From positions 1 through 64,000 of the forward strand of contig CAVPTI010000014.1 of NCBI GenBank assembly GCA_963708775.1: 64,000 nucleotides of DNA, given 5' to 3'. A model generated the notes under the pieces. It made no database searches and was not told where the DNA came from. It saw only the letters and a program-made list of their open reading frames with translations. The position numbers and the translations under genes are program-made. This document shows, in pieces, positions 57,124 to 64,000 of the stretch. Source of the stretch: JAGVSR01 sp963708775. GTDB lineage: Bacteria > Pseudomonadota > Alphaproteobacteria > Rhizobiales > Hyphomicrobiaceae. The first letter of the stretch is position 1, and each line of letters opens with the position of its first letter.

Positions 57124-57663
57124 ATGAGACGGGCCTTAACGGTTGCGCTGTTCGCCCTGATGGCGTCGGCCGGACTATCGGGCGCAGCAAACGCGGCCCA
57201 GAAGACGGTTGTGCTGCCCTTCGACCTGGTGCTGCAGAAGAAGGAAGAGGATTTTTATATCGGCGCCGGCAAGCCCTCACCCGCGGAACAGGAGCGCCTG
57301 AAAACCATCAATGCCGAACTCGCCAAAATTCTGAGCGGCGATGGCGCTCACGATCTTATAGACACGACGCCTTTCGCAAAGGACATCGAGGCCGCCGCGC
57401 CGTTTGTCGACTGCAACGGCTGCGAAGTTGATCTCGCTAAGAAGCTCAACGGGGAGGTACTCTACACAGGCCTCGTCGATAAAGCTTCCGACACGCTCCT
57501 CAACATGCGCATCATGGAAATCGACGTTGCCAGCGGACAGCTGAAGCGTGCAGGAAATGTCGTCATTCAGGGAAATACCGATGAGGCCTGGCTGCGCGGC
57601 GTTCGTTGGCTCATGAAGAACAAACTCCCGACGCAGGCAAATGGGGCCGAGGTCAAGCAATGA
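57124..57663 (+). CDS. DUF2380/DUF3280-like exported protein
   Basis: A 179-residue protein with a signal peptide ending near ANAAQ (residue 25). It reads KTVVLPFDLVLQKKEEDFYIGAGKPSPAEQERLKTINAELAKIL, then FVDCNGCEVDLAKKLNGEVLYTGLV and WLRGVRWLMKNKLP, matching the family of exported proteins I know as DUF2380/DUF3280. The CNGC motif is the typical paired cysteine. Function unknown; the family recurs beside PQQ-alcohol genes. Its stop overlaps the ATG of the next gene (ATGA), so it opens the NitT/TauT-type operon. Confidence 0.75.
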   Translation: MRRALTVALFALMASAGLSGAANAAQKTVVLPFDLVLQKKEEDFYIGAGKPSPAEQERLKTINAELAKILSGDGAHDLIDTTPFAKDIEAAAPFVDCNGCEVDLAKKLNGEVLYTGLVDKASDTLLNMRIMEIDVASGQLKRAGNVVIQGNTDEAWLRGVRWLMKNKLPTQANGAEVKQ

Positions 57664-58665
57664 TCATTTCCCGACGAGCGCTGATCGCTGCTGGCATAGG
57701 TATGCTGGCCGCCGAAAGCCTTGCACGCGCTCGGCAGCGGTTTCGCCGCGTTCGCTGAGGCCCGCAAGCTCCGCGTCGCATCCGTGAAGTTCGGTACGCT
57801 CGCGTGGTTGCTCGAAACAATCAAAGCCGAGAAGCTGGACGAGAAATACAACGTCGCGCTCGAGATCATCGAAACCGCAACCAACCAGTCGAGTCCCGTC
57901 GCCCTCTACGGCGGCAGCGCCGATGTCGTGGTCACCGACTGGCCGTGGGCGTTGCGCCAGCGCTCCATGGGCGAAGCGGTCAAGTTCGCGCCCTTCTCCG
58001 GCGCGCTCGGTGCCGTCGTCGTCCCGGCCGACAGCCCGATCAAGACGTTCGCAGATCTTAAGGGCAAAAAGTTCGGCGTGGCCGGTTCCTCCACCGACAA
58101 AAGCTGGCTGTTGTTGCGCGCTCACGCGAAAAAGGAACTCGGAGCCGACTTGGTCGATCTCGTTCAGCCCCAGTATGGCGCGGCCCCGCTGCTCACCGAA
58201 CAACTGAAGGATGGTCGGCTGGATGCTGTCCTCAACTTCTGGACCTTCACCGCACGTCTCGAGGCGCAAGGCTTCCGCCGCGTCATCTCCATGTCCGACG
58301 TGATGACAGCGCTGGATATCGACCCACAGCCCGCGCTTGTCGGCTTCATCTGGAAGGAAAGTTCCGAGGCAGACCTTCTGCCCGCAATCAACAGTCTCCT
58401 CGCCGCCGCTCGCGAAGCCAACGAATTGCTGGCCAACAGCGACGCGCCGTGGGAGCGCCTGCGCCCAATGATGAAAGCCGCCGATGATAAGGAATTCGCC
58501 GCATTGAAGGCGGGCTACCGCTCGGGCATCCGCGGCTACTGGAGCGAAGCTGACATGCAATCGGCTCAAAAGATCATGGACATTCTGCTGGCTGCCGGCG
58601 ACGCGGAACTGGCCGGCAAGGGTACGCGCTTCGACCCGAAGGCTTTCTATGCTCCCGGCGCGTAA
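57660..58665 (+). CDS. NitT/TauT-type ABC substrate-binding protein, one frameshift
   Basis: About 335 residues. The ATG at 57660 overlaps the previous stop; MIISRRALIAAGIGMLAA is a twin-arginine-like or Sec signal. The frame breaks near 57714 (GCCGAAAG), after which the mature binding protein follows: KLRVASVKFGTLAWLLETIKAEKL, NQSSPVALYGGSADVVVTDWPWALRQRS, GKKFGVAGSSTDKSWLLL. This is the ABC family that binds nitrate, sulfonates or thiamine precursors, but the residues here do not name the ligand. In methylotrophs such a set beside xox genes may bring in a small organic or metal-chelate substrate. Confidence 0.85.
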
Positions 58666-59431
58666 GGTCACGCCTGCGGGCGCCACTGCGGAGCGCCTGC
58701 TCTGGACCCTTGCCTCGCTCACGACTTTCGTTGCGCTGTGGTCGCTCGCCGCCGCGATCTCCGATAGCCGTCATCTGCCCGGCCCGGCCAAAGTGCTCGA
58801 GGTCCTGGGCCAGGAGGCGGCCAGCGGCGCGCTCTGGACCAACATGTCGATCACGCTGTTTCGTGTCGCATGCGCCTTCATCCTCGCCATGCTCATCGGC
58901 ACGGTCATTGGCATCTTGATCGGCTCGTACAAACGCGCCGACCAATTCTTCGACAGCTGGCTCGTCCTGTTTCTCAACCTGCCGGCCCTCGTCATCATCG
59001 CGCTGTCTTACGTCTGGCTCGGGACCACCGAACTCACCGCGATCTTCGCCGTCGCCGTCAACAAGATCCCCAACGTCGCGGTGCAGATGCGTGAAGGCGC
59101 GCGGCAACTCTCCCGCGATCTCTCCGAGATGGCCGGCGTCTATAACTTCGGCCCCTGGAAAACGCTGCGCCACGTGACGCTCCCCCAGTTGGCGCCGTTT
59201 GCTGCTGCGGCCGCGCGATCCGGCCTCGCACTTGTGTGGAAGATCGTGCTCGTCGTCGAAGCGCTGGGCGGCCATGCCACCGGTGTGGGCCACCAGATCC
59301 ATGCCGCCTTCGGCAACTACGACGTGCCGACGATCCTTGCCTACGCGCTGGCCTTCATCGTGGTCATCCAGATCGTCGAGTTCGGCGTGCTGCAGCCCCT
59401 CCAAGCGCGGGTGAACAGATGGCGCCGATAA
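58649..59431 (+). CDS. NitT/TauT-type ABC permease
   Basis: A 260-residue inner-membrane permease with six membrane segments. The coupling-helix region reads EMAGVYNFGPWKTLRHVTLPQLAPFAAAAARSGLALVWKIVLVVE, the EAA-loop of this family. It overlaps the binding protein gene by 17 bases and the ATPase gene by 13, so the operon is tightly coupled. Two permeases likely form the channel together. Confidence 0.9.
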   Translation: MLPARKVTPAGATAERLLWTLASLTTFVALWSLAAAISDSRHLPGPAKVLEVLGQEAASGALWTNMSITLFRVACAFILAMLIGTVIGILIGSYKRADQFFDSWLVLFLNLPALVIIALSYVWLGTTELTAIFAVAVNKIPNVAVQMREGARQLSRDLSEMAGVYNFGPWKTLRHVTLPQLAPFAAAAARSGLALVWKIVLVVEALGGHATGVGHQIHAAFGNYDVPTILAYALAFIVVIQIVEFGVLQPLQARVNRWRR

Positions 59432-60183
59432 CTGAGACCACAACGGAGAACTCAGTCCGCATAAGGGTCAAGCGCAAGACGTTCCCCGCCATCGGCGGTC
59501 GCGACGAGAACACCGTTCTGCGTGATGTGTCGTTCGAGGTCGCCCCGCGCGAGTTCGTGGTGCTCACCGGCCCGTCCGGTTGCGGCAAGTCCACGTTGCT
59601 CAACATCGTCGCTGGCCTCGACCAGGATTACGAGGGCGACATCGACCTCGGCCCCGGCAGTCCGCGCATGACGTTTATCTTCCAGACGCCGCGTCTGCTG
59701 CCCTGGCGAACCATCCGCGAAAACCTGATGCTCTCGCTTCCCGACGGCGATCGCCGCCAGGACAACGTCGACGCAATCCTTGACCGCGTCGGCCTCACCG
59801 AAGCAAAAAACGCTTACCCCGAACGCACATCACTCGGCATGCAGCGCCGCGCGGCGCTCGCCCGTGGCTTCATCCAGGAGCCCGACATCCTGCTCATGGA
59901 CGAGCCCTTCGTCTCGCTCGACGATCCAACGGCGCAAGGCCTGCGCGAACTCCTCGTGGATCTCTGGAACAGCCGTCCGACAACGGTCTTGTTTGTCACC
60001 CACGACCGTCATGAGGCGGTGATGCTCGGCACCCGAATCTTGCGCCTCGCGCCCGGCTCTGCGAGTATCATCGCCGACGAGACCGTGCGCTTGACCCCGT
60101 CCGACCGCACCAGCCGCGACAAGGTGCAGGCTGAACTGAAGCGCATCTTCGAAAGCCCGAAAGTGGGCGTTTCAAAAGGTTGA
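59419..60183 (+). CDS. NitT/TauT-type ABC ATP-binding protein with altered signature motif
   Basis: A 254-residue ATPase from the ATG at 59419. Walker A GPSGCGKST, Q-loop FIFQTPRLLPWRTIRENL, Walker B ILLMDEPFVSLD and the switch His in FVTHDRHEA are all standard. The signature motif, normally LSGGQ, reads SLGMQRRAALARG, so the serine/glycine pair that contacts ATP is changed. Either the pump tolerates this, as some family members do, or it works slowly. Last of the four-gene operon before mfnB. Confidence 0.88.
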   Translation: MAPITETTTENSVRIRVKRKTFPAIGGRDENTVLRDVSFEVAPREFVVLTGPSGCGKSTLLNIVAGLDQDYEGDIDLGPGSPRMTFIFQTPRLLPWRTIRENLMLSLPDGDRRQDNVDAILDRVGLTEAKNAYPERTSLGMQRRAALARGFIQEPDILLMDEPFVSLDDPTAQGLRELLVDLWNSRPTTVLFVTHDRHEAVMLGTRILRLAPGSASIIADETVRLTPSDRTSRDKVQAELKRIFESPKVGVSKG

Positions 60184-60191
60184 CCGATACG

Positions 60192-60925
60192 ATGCCGGCC
60201 GGTTCCTCCGGTCGCCCGCGCTTCCTGGCGAGCGTGATGAGCGCGCCGGAAGCGCTCACCGCTCTGGCGGCGGGCGCCGAAATCATCGATGGCAAGAACC
60301 CGGCGGAAGGCGCACTCGGCGCTCTCCCGCACGCGACCGTCCGCGCCATCGTCGAAGCGGTCGGCCACGTCGTGCCCGTCAGCGCCACGATTGGCGATCT
60401 GCCCGCGATCCCTGATGTCCTCTGCGACGCCGCCACGCGATGGCCGCGACCGGCATCGATCTCGTCAAAATCGGCTTCTTTGACGGCGGCGACGCGAAGG
60501 CCAGCATCGCAGCCCTCGGCCGCCTCGACCTCGGCCAAGCCCGCCTCGTCGGCCTGCTCCTTGCCGACCGCAACCCGGACCTTAACCTTGTCGCCGCCAT
60601 GGCAGATGCGGGGTTCGCGGGCGTCATGCTCGACACCGCCACCAAGGATGGCCGCGCCCTGCCGGACGTGATGAGCACCGCCGAAATCTCCCGCTTTGTC
60701 GATGCCGCCCGCGCGGTTGGCCTCTTCGTCGGCCTCGCTGGCGCGCTCCGTTTGGAGCACATCCCCATCATCGCCGCGTTGACCCCGGACGTCATGGGCT
60801 TCCGCGGCGCGTTGTGTTCTGGCAAGCGCAGGGAAGGATCGATAGAAGAGGGGGCGGTGCGCGCCGTCGCACGCGAACTGTCCGCCACACCCACACCGGC
60901 CTGCCGAGTGTGGGCAACACTTTGA
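60192..60925 (+). CDS. (5-formylfuran-3-yl)methyl phosphate synthase MfnB, one frameshift
   Basis: Builds the furan ring of methanofuran from two glyceraldehyde-3-phosphate. About 244 residues; the ATG at 60192 is used, with a TTG at 60180 as alternative. Family marks: RFLASVMSAPEALTALAAGAEIIDGKNPAEGALGAL with the Schiff-base region, GIDLVKIGFF, LLLADRNPDLNL, GFAGVMLDTATKDGR and LAGALRLEHIP. One base is missing near 60440, between DAATR and MAATG. The last codons (ATPTPACRVWATL) lie in a hairpin repeat. It serves the carrier of the Fhc complex encoded 20 kb away. Confidence 0.9.
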
Positions 60926-60955
60926 CGCCCACACCGGCCTGCCGAGTGTGGGCAA
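60890..60955. repeat. two identical 28-bp hairpin units at the mfnB stop
   Basis: The 28-base unit starting CCCACACCGGCC occurs at 60890-60917 and again at 60928-60955, 10 bases apart. Each folds into a 10-bp stem with one bulge (CCCACACCGG against CCGAGTGTGGG). The mfnB stop codon is between the copies, so the first copy encodes the C-terminus. It looks like a REP-type or tandem terminator element; I saw no other copy in the window. Confidence 0.75.
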
Positions 60956-61004
60956 TAAACTGACGTGGCCCGATGGTCCGTCACGCCACTCTCGAGGCCA
61001 CACC

Positions 61005-61415
61005 ATGACTGACCGCCGCAAAGGCGCTGCCACGATGCATTCTGCACCCACGCCGCTGGCACACACCGACGACAAGATTTTCGTCAAAGATTACATCAAG
61101 GACGCCAACATCGGCATCTACGCCGAGGAGAAGGGCGTCACCCAGCAGATTCGGCTCACGGTTGATGCATTCCTCGCACCCGGCATCGTGTCCACCGTCG
61201 ATGAGATGGTCGAGGTGCCCTCGTACACCGACATCATCGACGCCATCGACCACCTGATCGGCCGCGGCCATATCAACCTCGTCGAGACGCTCGCCGAAGA
61301 ACTGGCAACAATGCTCCTGCGCGACAACCGCATCGGCGGCGTCCGCGTTCTCGTCGAAAAGCTGGAGCGCGGCCCCGTGCGCGGCGTCGAGATTTATCGC
61401 ACGCGCACCGCCTGA
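61005..61415 (+). CDS. dihydroneopterin aldolase-like protein (FolB family)
   Basis: A 136-residue protein (126 from the alternative ATG at 61035). It follows the FolB fold: DKIFVKDYIKDANIGIYAEEKGVTQQIRLTVDAFL, then PSYTDIIDAIDHLIGRGHINLVETLAEELATMLL and VRVLVEKLERGPVRGVEIYR. In methylotroph H4MPT gene sets a FolB-like aldolase makes 6-hydroxymethyl-dihydropterin for methanopterin. The stop overlaps the next start by one base (TGATG), so the two are co-translated. Confidence 0.88.
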   Translation: MTDRRKGAATMHSAPTPLAHTDDKIFVKDYIKDANIGIYAEEKGVTQQIRLTVDAFLAPGIVSTVDEMVEVPSYTDIIDAIDHLIGRGHINLVETLAEELATMLLRDNRIGGVRVLVEKLERGPVRGVEIYRTRTA

Positions 61416-62017
61416 TGCCGGGATCGCTCCTGGTCCTGAAGCTCGGCGGCAGCCTGCTCGAGAGCGGCCGTCTCGCCGCCGTCCTCGACATCGTTGCAAA
61501 GCGCAAACGGCCCGTCATCGTTGTTCCTGGTGGCGGCAGGTTCGCGGATCAGGTTCGCGAGGCGCAGGCCGCCAACGGCTTCGACGACACCTCTGCCCAT
61601 CGCCTCGCACTCTTCGCCATGCATCAGATGGCGAATGTCATCGCCTCCCGCTCGCGCCACTTTGCGCCCGCCGCCACCAAAGAGGAAATCGGCATGGCCG
61701 GCGTCAACGGTCTCGTCCCTGTCTGGCTGCCGAGCACCATGGCCGGCGCCGATCCGGCCATCCCCAGATCTTGGGATATGACCTCCGACAGCTTGGCCGC
61801 ATGGCTGGCGGGCGAGGTCGGCGCAAAAGACGTAGCCCTCGTCAAATCCTGCGAAGTCGATCCTGCCGCAACCCTCGATGATTTCACGGCATCAGGAATT
61901 GTCGACCCGCTCTTTCGCGACTACGTGGAAAAGCTCAACCTCTCCTGGTCGGTGATCGGGGAGGGCGACGACGCCACTCTCGCCCGTCTCGTCGCCGCAT
62001 CCAGCGAGCGACATTGA
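61415..62017 (+). CDS. amino-acid-kinase-fold protein, MfnE-like
   Basis: A 200-residue kinase of the amino-acid kinase superfamily: VLKLGGSLLE and VVPGGGRFADQVREAQ at the N-terminal phosphate-binding part, WDMTSDSLAAWLAGEVGAKDVALVKSC in the nucleotide part. By context it matches MfnE, which phosphorylates the aminomethylfuran phosphate to a diphosphate in methanofuran synthesis. It sits between folB-like and flavoprotein genes in the carrier-synthesis run. Confidence 0.85.
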   Translation: MPGSLLVLKLGGSLLESGRLAAVLDIVAKRKRPVIVVPGGGRFADQVREAQAANGFDDTSAHRLALFAMHQMANVIASRSRHFAPAATKEEIGMAGVNGLVPVWLPSTMAGADPAIPRSWDMTSDSLAAWLAGEVGAKDVALVKSCEVDPAATLDDFTASGIVDPLFRDYVEKLNLSWSVIGEGDDATLARLVAASSERH

Positions 62018-62072
62018 CTTTTCCGCCGCTGCTCTATCGACGCGACGCAGCCCCCGTGTTAGGGCCGACACC

Positions 62073-62633
62073 ATGGCAAAAGACGACCTGAAAACACCCC
62101 GCTGGGGATGGGCGCTGACCGGCTCGGGACACTTCGTGAAGGAGACCCTTGCGATCATCCAGCGGCTCCCCGATCTCGATCTCTTCCTGTCGAGTGCCGC
62201 CGAAGAAGTGATCAAAATGTACAAGCAGGAGCTTGTGCTGATGGAGGGCGCGCGCGTCTACAAGGACCGCACCGCCAGCGCCGCCCCCGTCGGTAACTTC
62301 TACTACGGCGTCTACCACACGCTGATCCTCGGCCCTGCCACCTCGAACACGGTGGCGAAGTGCGTTTACGGCATCTCCGACAACCTCGCGACAAACGTCT
62401 TCGCGCAGGCCGGTAAATGCCGCGTGCCCGCGATCGTCTTTGCCTGTGACACGGCCCCCGTGATGGATACGGAAGCGCCGAAAGGCATGGTGAAGGTCTA
62501 TCCGCGCCGCATCGATCTGGAGAATACCGAGAAGCTCAAATCGTTCGAGGACACGACGGTGGTCGAGACGATCGAAGACTTCGAACGGGCAATCGATGCG
62601 CGGCAGAAATGGCTGAACGGCTCCTCTTCCTGA
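62073..62633 (+). CDS. AfpA/DmrB-like flavoprotein (dihydromethanopterin reductase type)
   Basis: A 186-residue FMN flavoprotein: WGWALTGSGHFVKETLAII at the N-terminus, GNFYYGVYHTLILGPATSNTVAKCVYGISDNLATNVFAQAGK in the flavin region. It resembles archaeoflavoprotein AfpA and DmrB, which reduces dihydromethanopterin to H4MPT. The context of H4MPT and methanofuran genes supports that role. It overlaps the next gene by 25 bases. Confidence 0.85.
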   Translation: MAKDDLKTPRWGWALTGSGHFVKETLAIIQRLPDLDLFLSSAAEEVIKMYKQELVLMEGARVYKDRTASAAPVGNFYYGVYHTLILGPATSNTVAKCVYGISDNLATNVFAQAGKCRVPAIVFACDTAPVMDTEAPKGMVKVYPRRIDLENTEKLKSFEDTTVVETIEDFERAIDARQKWLNGSSS

Positions 62634-64000
62634 CCGGCCATCTGGCCGAGCCTCGCCTCGTCGAGACGATCCGCGGGATCGGGCTTGACGAGGGGAGTTG
62701 GCACGTCCGCAATATCGGCATCAAGGTCGCCGCCCTGATGACGGATGCGATCATCCGCAATCGCTTGAAAGGGCCCATCGAAGCCGATCGCGTGATCTTG
62801 CCCGGCCGTGTCCGCATGGATCTCGATGTGCTGAAGGATCATTACGGCGTTCCCTTCGTGCGCGGCCCCGACGAACTGATTGACCTTCCCGCGTATCTTG
62901 GCAAAGGCGGCAAGCCGCCGGATCTGTCCAAGCACGATCTGCGCATCTTCGCCGAAATTATCGACGCGCCAGGACTCCCGATCGATGAGATCGTCGCCCG
63001 CGCGCTGACCTACGCGGAGAAAGGCGCCGACGTCATCGACATCGGCTGCCAGCCGGACGTGCCGTTCCCCAACCTCGAAGAGATCGTCGCCACGTTGAAG
63101 GCGCGGGGGCTCAAGGTCTCAGTCGATTCCGGCGACGTATCGGAGTTGGCTCGCGCGGCCAAAGCCGGCGCCGATCACGTGCTTTCGCTCGATGAAACAT
63201 CGCTCGATGCCGTCGCCGGCACGTCGTGCGTGCCCATCCTCGTTCCCAAACCCCATGGTGATCTCGCCTCCCTCATCCGCGCCATCGACAAGGCGAAGGA
63301 AAAAGGGATCCCCCACATCGCCGACCCGATCCTCGATCCCATCCACTTCGGCTTCACCGCCTCGATCGAGCGCTACGCCGAACTGCGCCGCCAGCGCCCC
63401 GACGTCGAAATCCTCATGGGCACCGGCAATCTGACCGAACTCACCGACGTGGACAGCCAGGGCCTCACCGCCACGCTGCTCGGCATCGCGTCTGAACTGC
63501 GCATCCAGAACGTGCTTATCGTGCAAGTCTCGCTGCACACGCGCCGCACGATCGAAGAGCATGATGCGGCCCGCCGTCTCATGTTCCGCGCCCGCGAGGA
63601 CCAAAGCCTGCCGAAAGGCCTCGGCGGCGGCTTGCTCTCGCTGCACGATCTCGTACCGTTTCCAGCCAAGCCCGAAGAAATCGCCAAGTGGGCGACCGAA
63701 GTCCGCGACAACAACTTCCGCATCGAAGCGGCCGTTGACGGCATCCACATCTACAATCGCGACGGTCATCACGTGGCGACCGACCCGTTCGATCTCTATC
63801 CAAAACTCGGCGTCGAGGCCGATGGTAGTCACGCATTCTACCTGGGCTACGAGCTCGCCAAAGCCGAGATCGCCCGCGCGCTGGGCAAACGCTACGCGCA
63901 GGATAATCCCCTCGACTGGGGTATTGCCGCCGATAAGAAGAGCGAAGATCTGATCCGCCACGCGCCCGAGGCTTCCACAGTCACCGCCGCGCGCGAGGCC
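62609..64000 (+). CDS. dihydropteroate synthase-like protein (DUF6513), partial at window end
   Basis: At least 464 codons, open to the last base. The ATG at 62609 gives MAERLLFLTGHLAEPRLVETI. The N-terminal DUF6513-type region is followed by a TIM-barrel DHPS-like core: YAEKGADVIDIGCQPDVPFPN, VSVDSGDVSELARAAKAGADHVLSLD, HIADPILDPIHFGF and VEILMGTGNLTELTD. This family is fixed in methylotroph H4MPT gene clusters and likely joins the pterin to the arylamine part of methanopterin, or acts nearby. It overlaps the flavoprotein gene by 25 bases. The C-terminus is outside the window. Confidence 0.9.
   Translation, partial: MAERLLFLTGHLAEPRLVETIRGIGLDEGSWHVRNIGIKVAALMTDAIIRNRLKGPIEADRVILPGRVRMDLDVLKDHYGVPFVRGPDELIDLPAYLGKGGKPPDLSKHDLRIFAEIIDAPGLPIDEIVARALTYAEKGADVIDIGCQPDVPFPNLEEIVATLKARGLKVSVDSGDVSELARAAKAGADHVLSLDETSLDAVAGTSCVPILVPKPHGDLASLIRAIDKAKEKGIPHIADPILDPIHFGFTASIERYAELRRQRPDVEILMGTGNLTELTDVDSQGLTATLLGIASELRIQNVLIVQVSLHTRRTIEEHDAARRLMFRAREDQSLPKGLGGGLLSLHDLVPFPAKPEEIAKWATEVRDNNFRIEAAVDGIHIYNRDGHHVATDPFDLYPKLGVEADGSHAFYLGYELAKAEIARALGKRYAQDNPLDWGIAADKKSEDLIRHAPEASTVTAAREA

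Overview
The window looks like a chromosomal segment of a methylotrophic alphaproteobacterium of the Hyphomicrobiales, most like Hyphomicrobium or a close relative. This is inferred from gene content: a lanthanide-type methanol dehydrogenase (XoxF) with its cytochrome and XoxJ partners, the four-subunit formyltransferase/hydrolase complex of the H4MPT pathway (fhcB-A-D-C), methanofuran/methanopterin synthesis genes, and a type III glutamine synthetase-like enzyme of the kind used for methylamine. I saw no rRNA, tRNA, CRISPR array, insertion sequence or prophage.

Layout. (1) 0-10 kb: loosely packed envelope and hypothetical genes: an L,D-transpeptidase-like protein with an orphan amino-acid-binding protein, DUF1523, TerB-like, an alpha/beta hydrolase, a patatin. 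(2) 10.6-23.2 kb: a surface-polysaccharide region. It has GDP-fucose genes (gmd, fcl), a glycosyltransferase, a UDP-uronate epimerase and UDP-glucose dehydrogenase, wrapped around a large RTX/cadherin-like secreted protein and three DUF218 (ElyC/SanA-like) genes. (3) 23.2-31.1 kb: GS-III/TetR pair, a NusG-like antiterminator, DUF3297, ychF, pth, rplY, a PilZ-like small protein and zur. (4) 31.2-35.6 kb: a TonB receptor directly after zur, a pentapeptide-repeat protein, a DUF1194 protein. (5) 35.8-40.5 kb: fhcC, fhcD, fhcA, fhcB (transcribed B-A-D-C). (6) 40.7-52.5 kb: the periplasmic methanol-oxidation region: MxaD-like protein, YVTN propeller, two unknown periplasmic proteins, SoxYZ-like carrier, metallo-hydrolase, xoxF, two xoxG-type cytochromes, xoxJ and a CXXCW rhodanese. 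(7) 52.6-56.9 kb: an ABC transporter set of the PQQ-alcohol/lanthanide-uptake type. (8) 57.1-60.2 kb: a DUF2380/DUF3280-like protein with a NitT/TauT-type ABC transporter. (9) 60.2-64 kb: mfnB, folB-like, mfnE-like, AfpA/DmrB-like flavoprotein and a DHPS-like protein running off the end.

How the genes fit together: XoxF oxidises methanol to formaldehyde in the periplasm and passes electrons to a cL-type cytochrome. The SoxYZ-like, MBL, rhodanese and ABC genes are its usual satellites, probably for metal supply or aldehyde/thiol handling. Formaldehyde is bound to H4MPT in the cytoplasm, and Fhc releases formate through methanofuran, whose synthesis genes lie in the last 4 kb.

Quality note: many genes that must work (xoxF, xoxG, fhcA, rplY, ugd, mfnB) carry single-base frameshifts, usually one extra base, often in a short run. 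I read most of these as sequence errors. The polysaccharide region has several lesions per gene plus one nonsense codon, so true decay there is possible.
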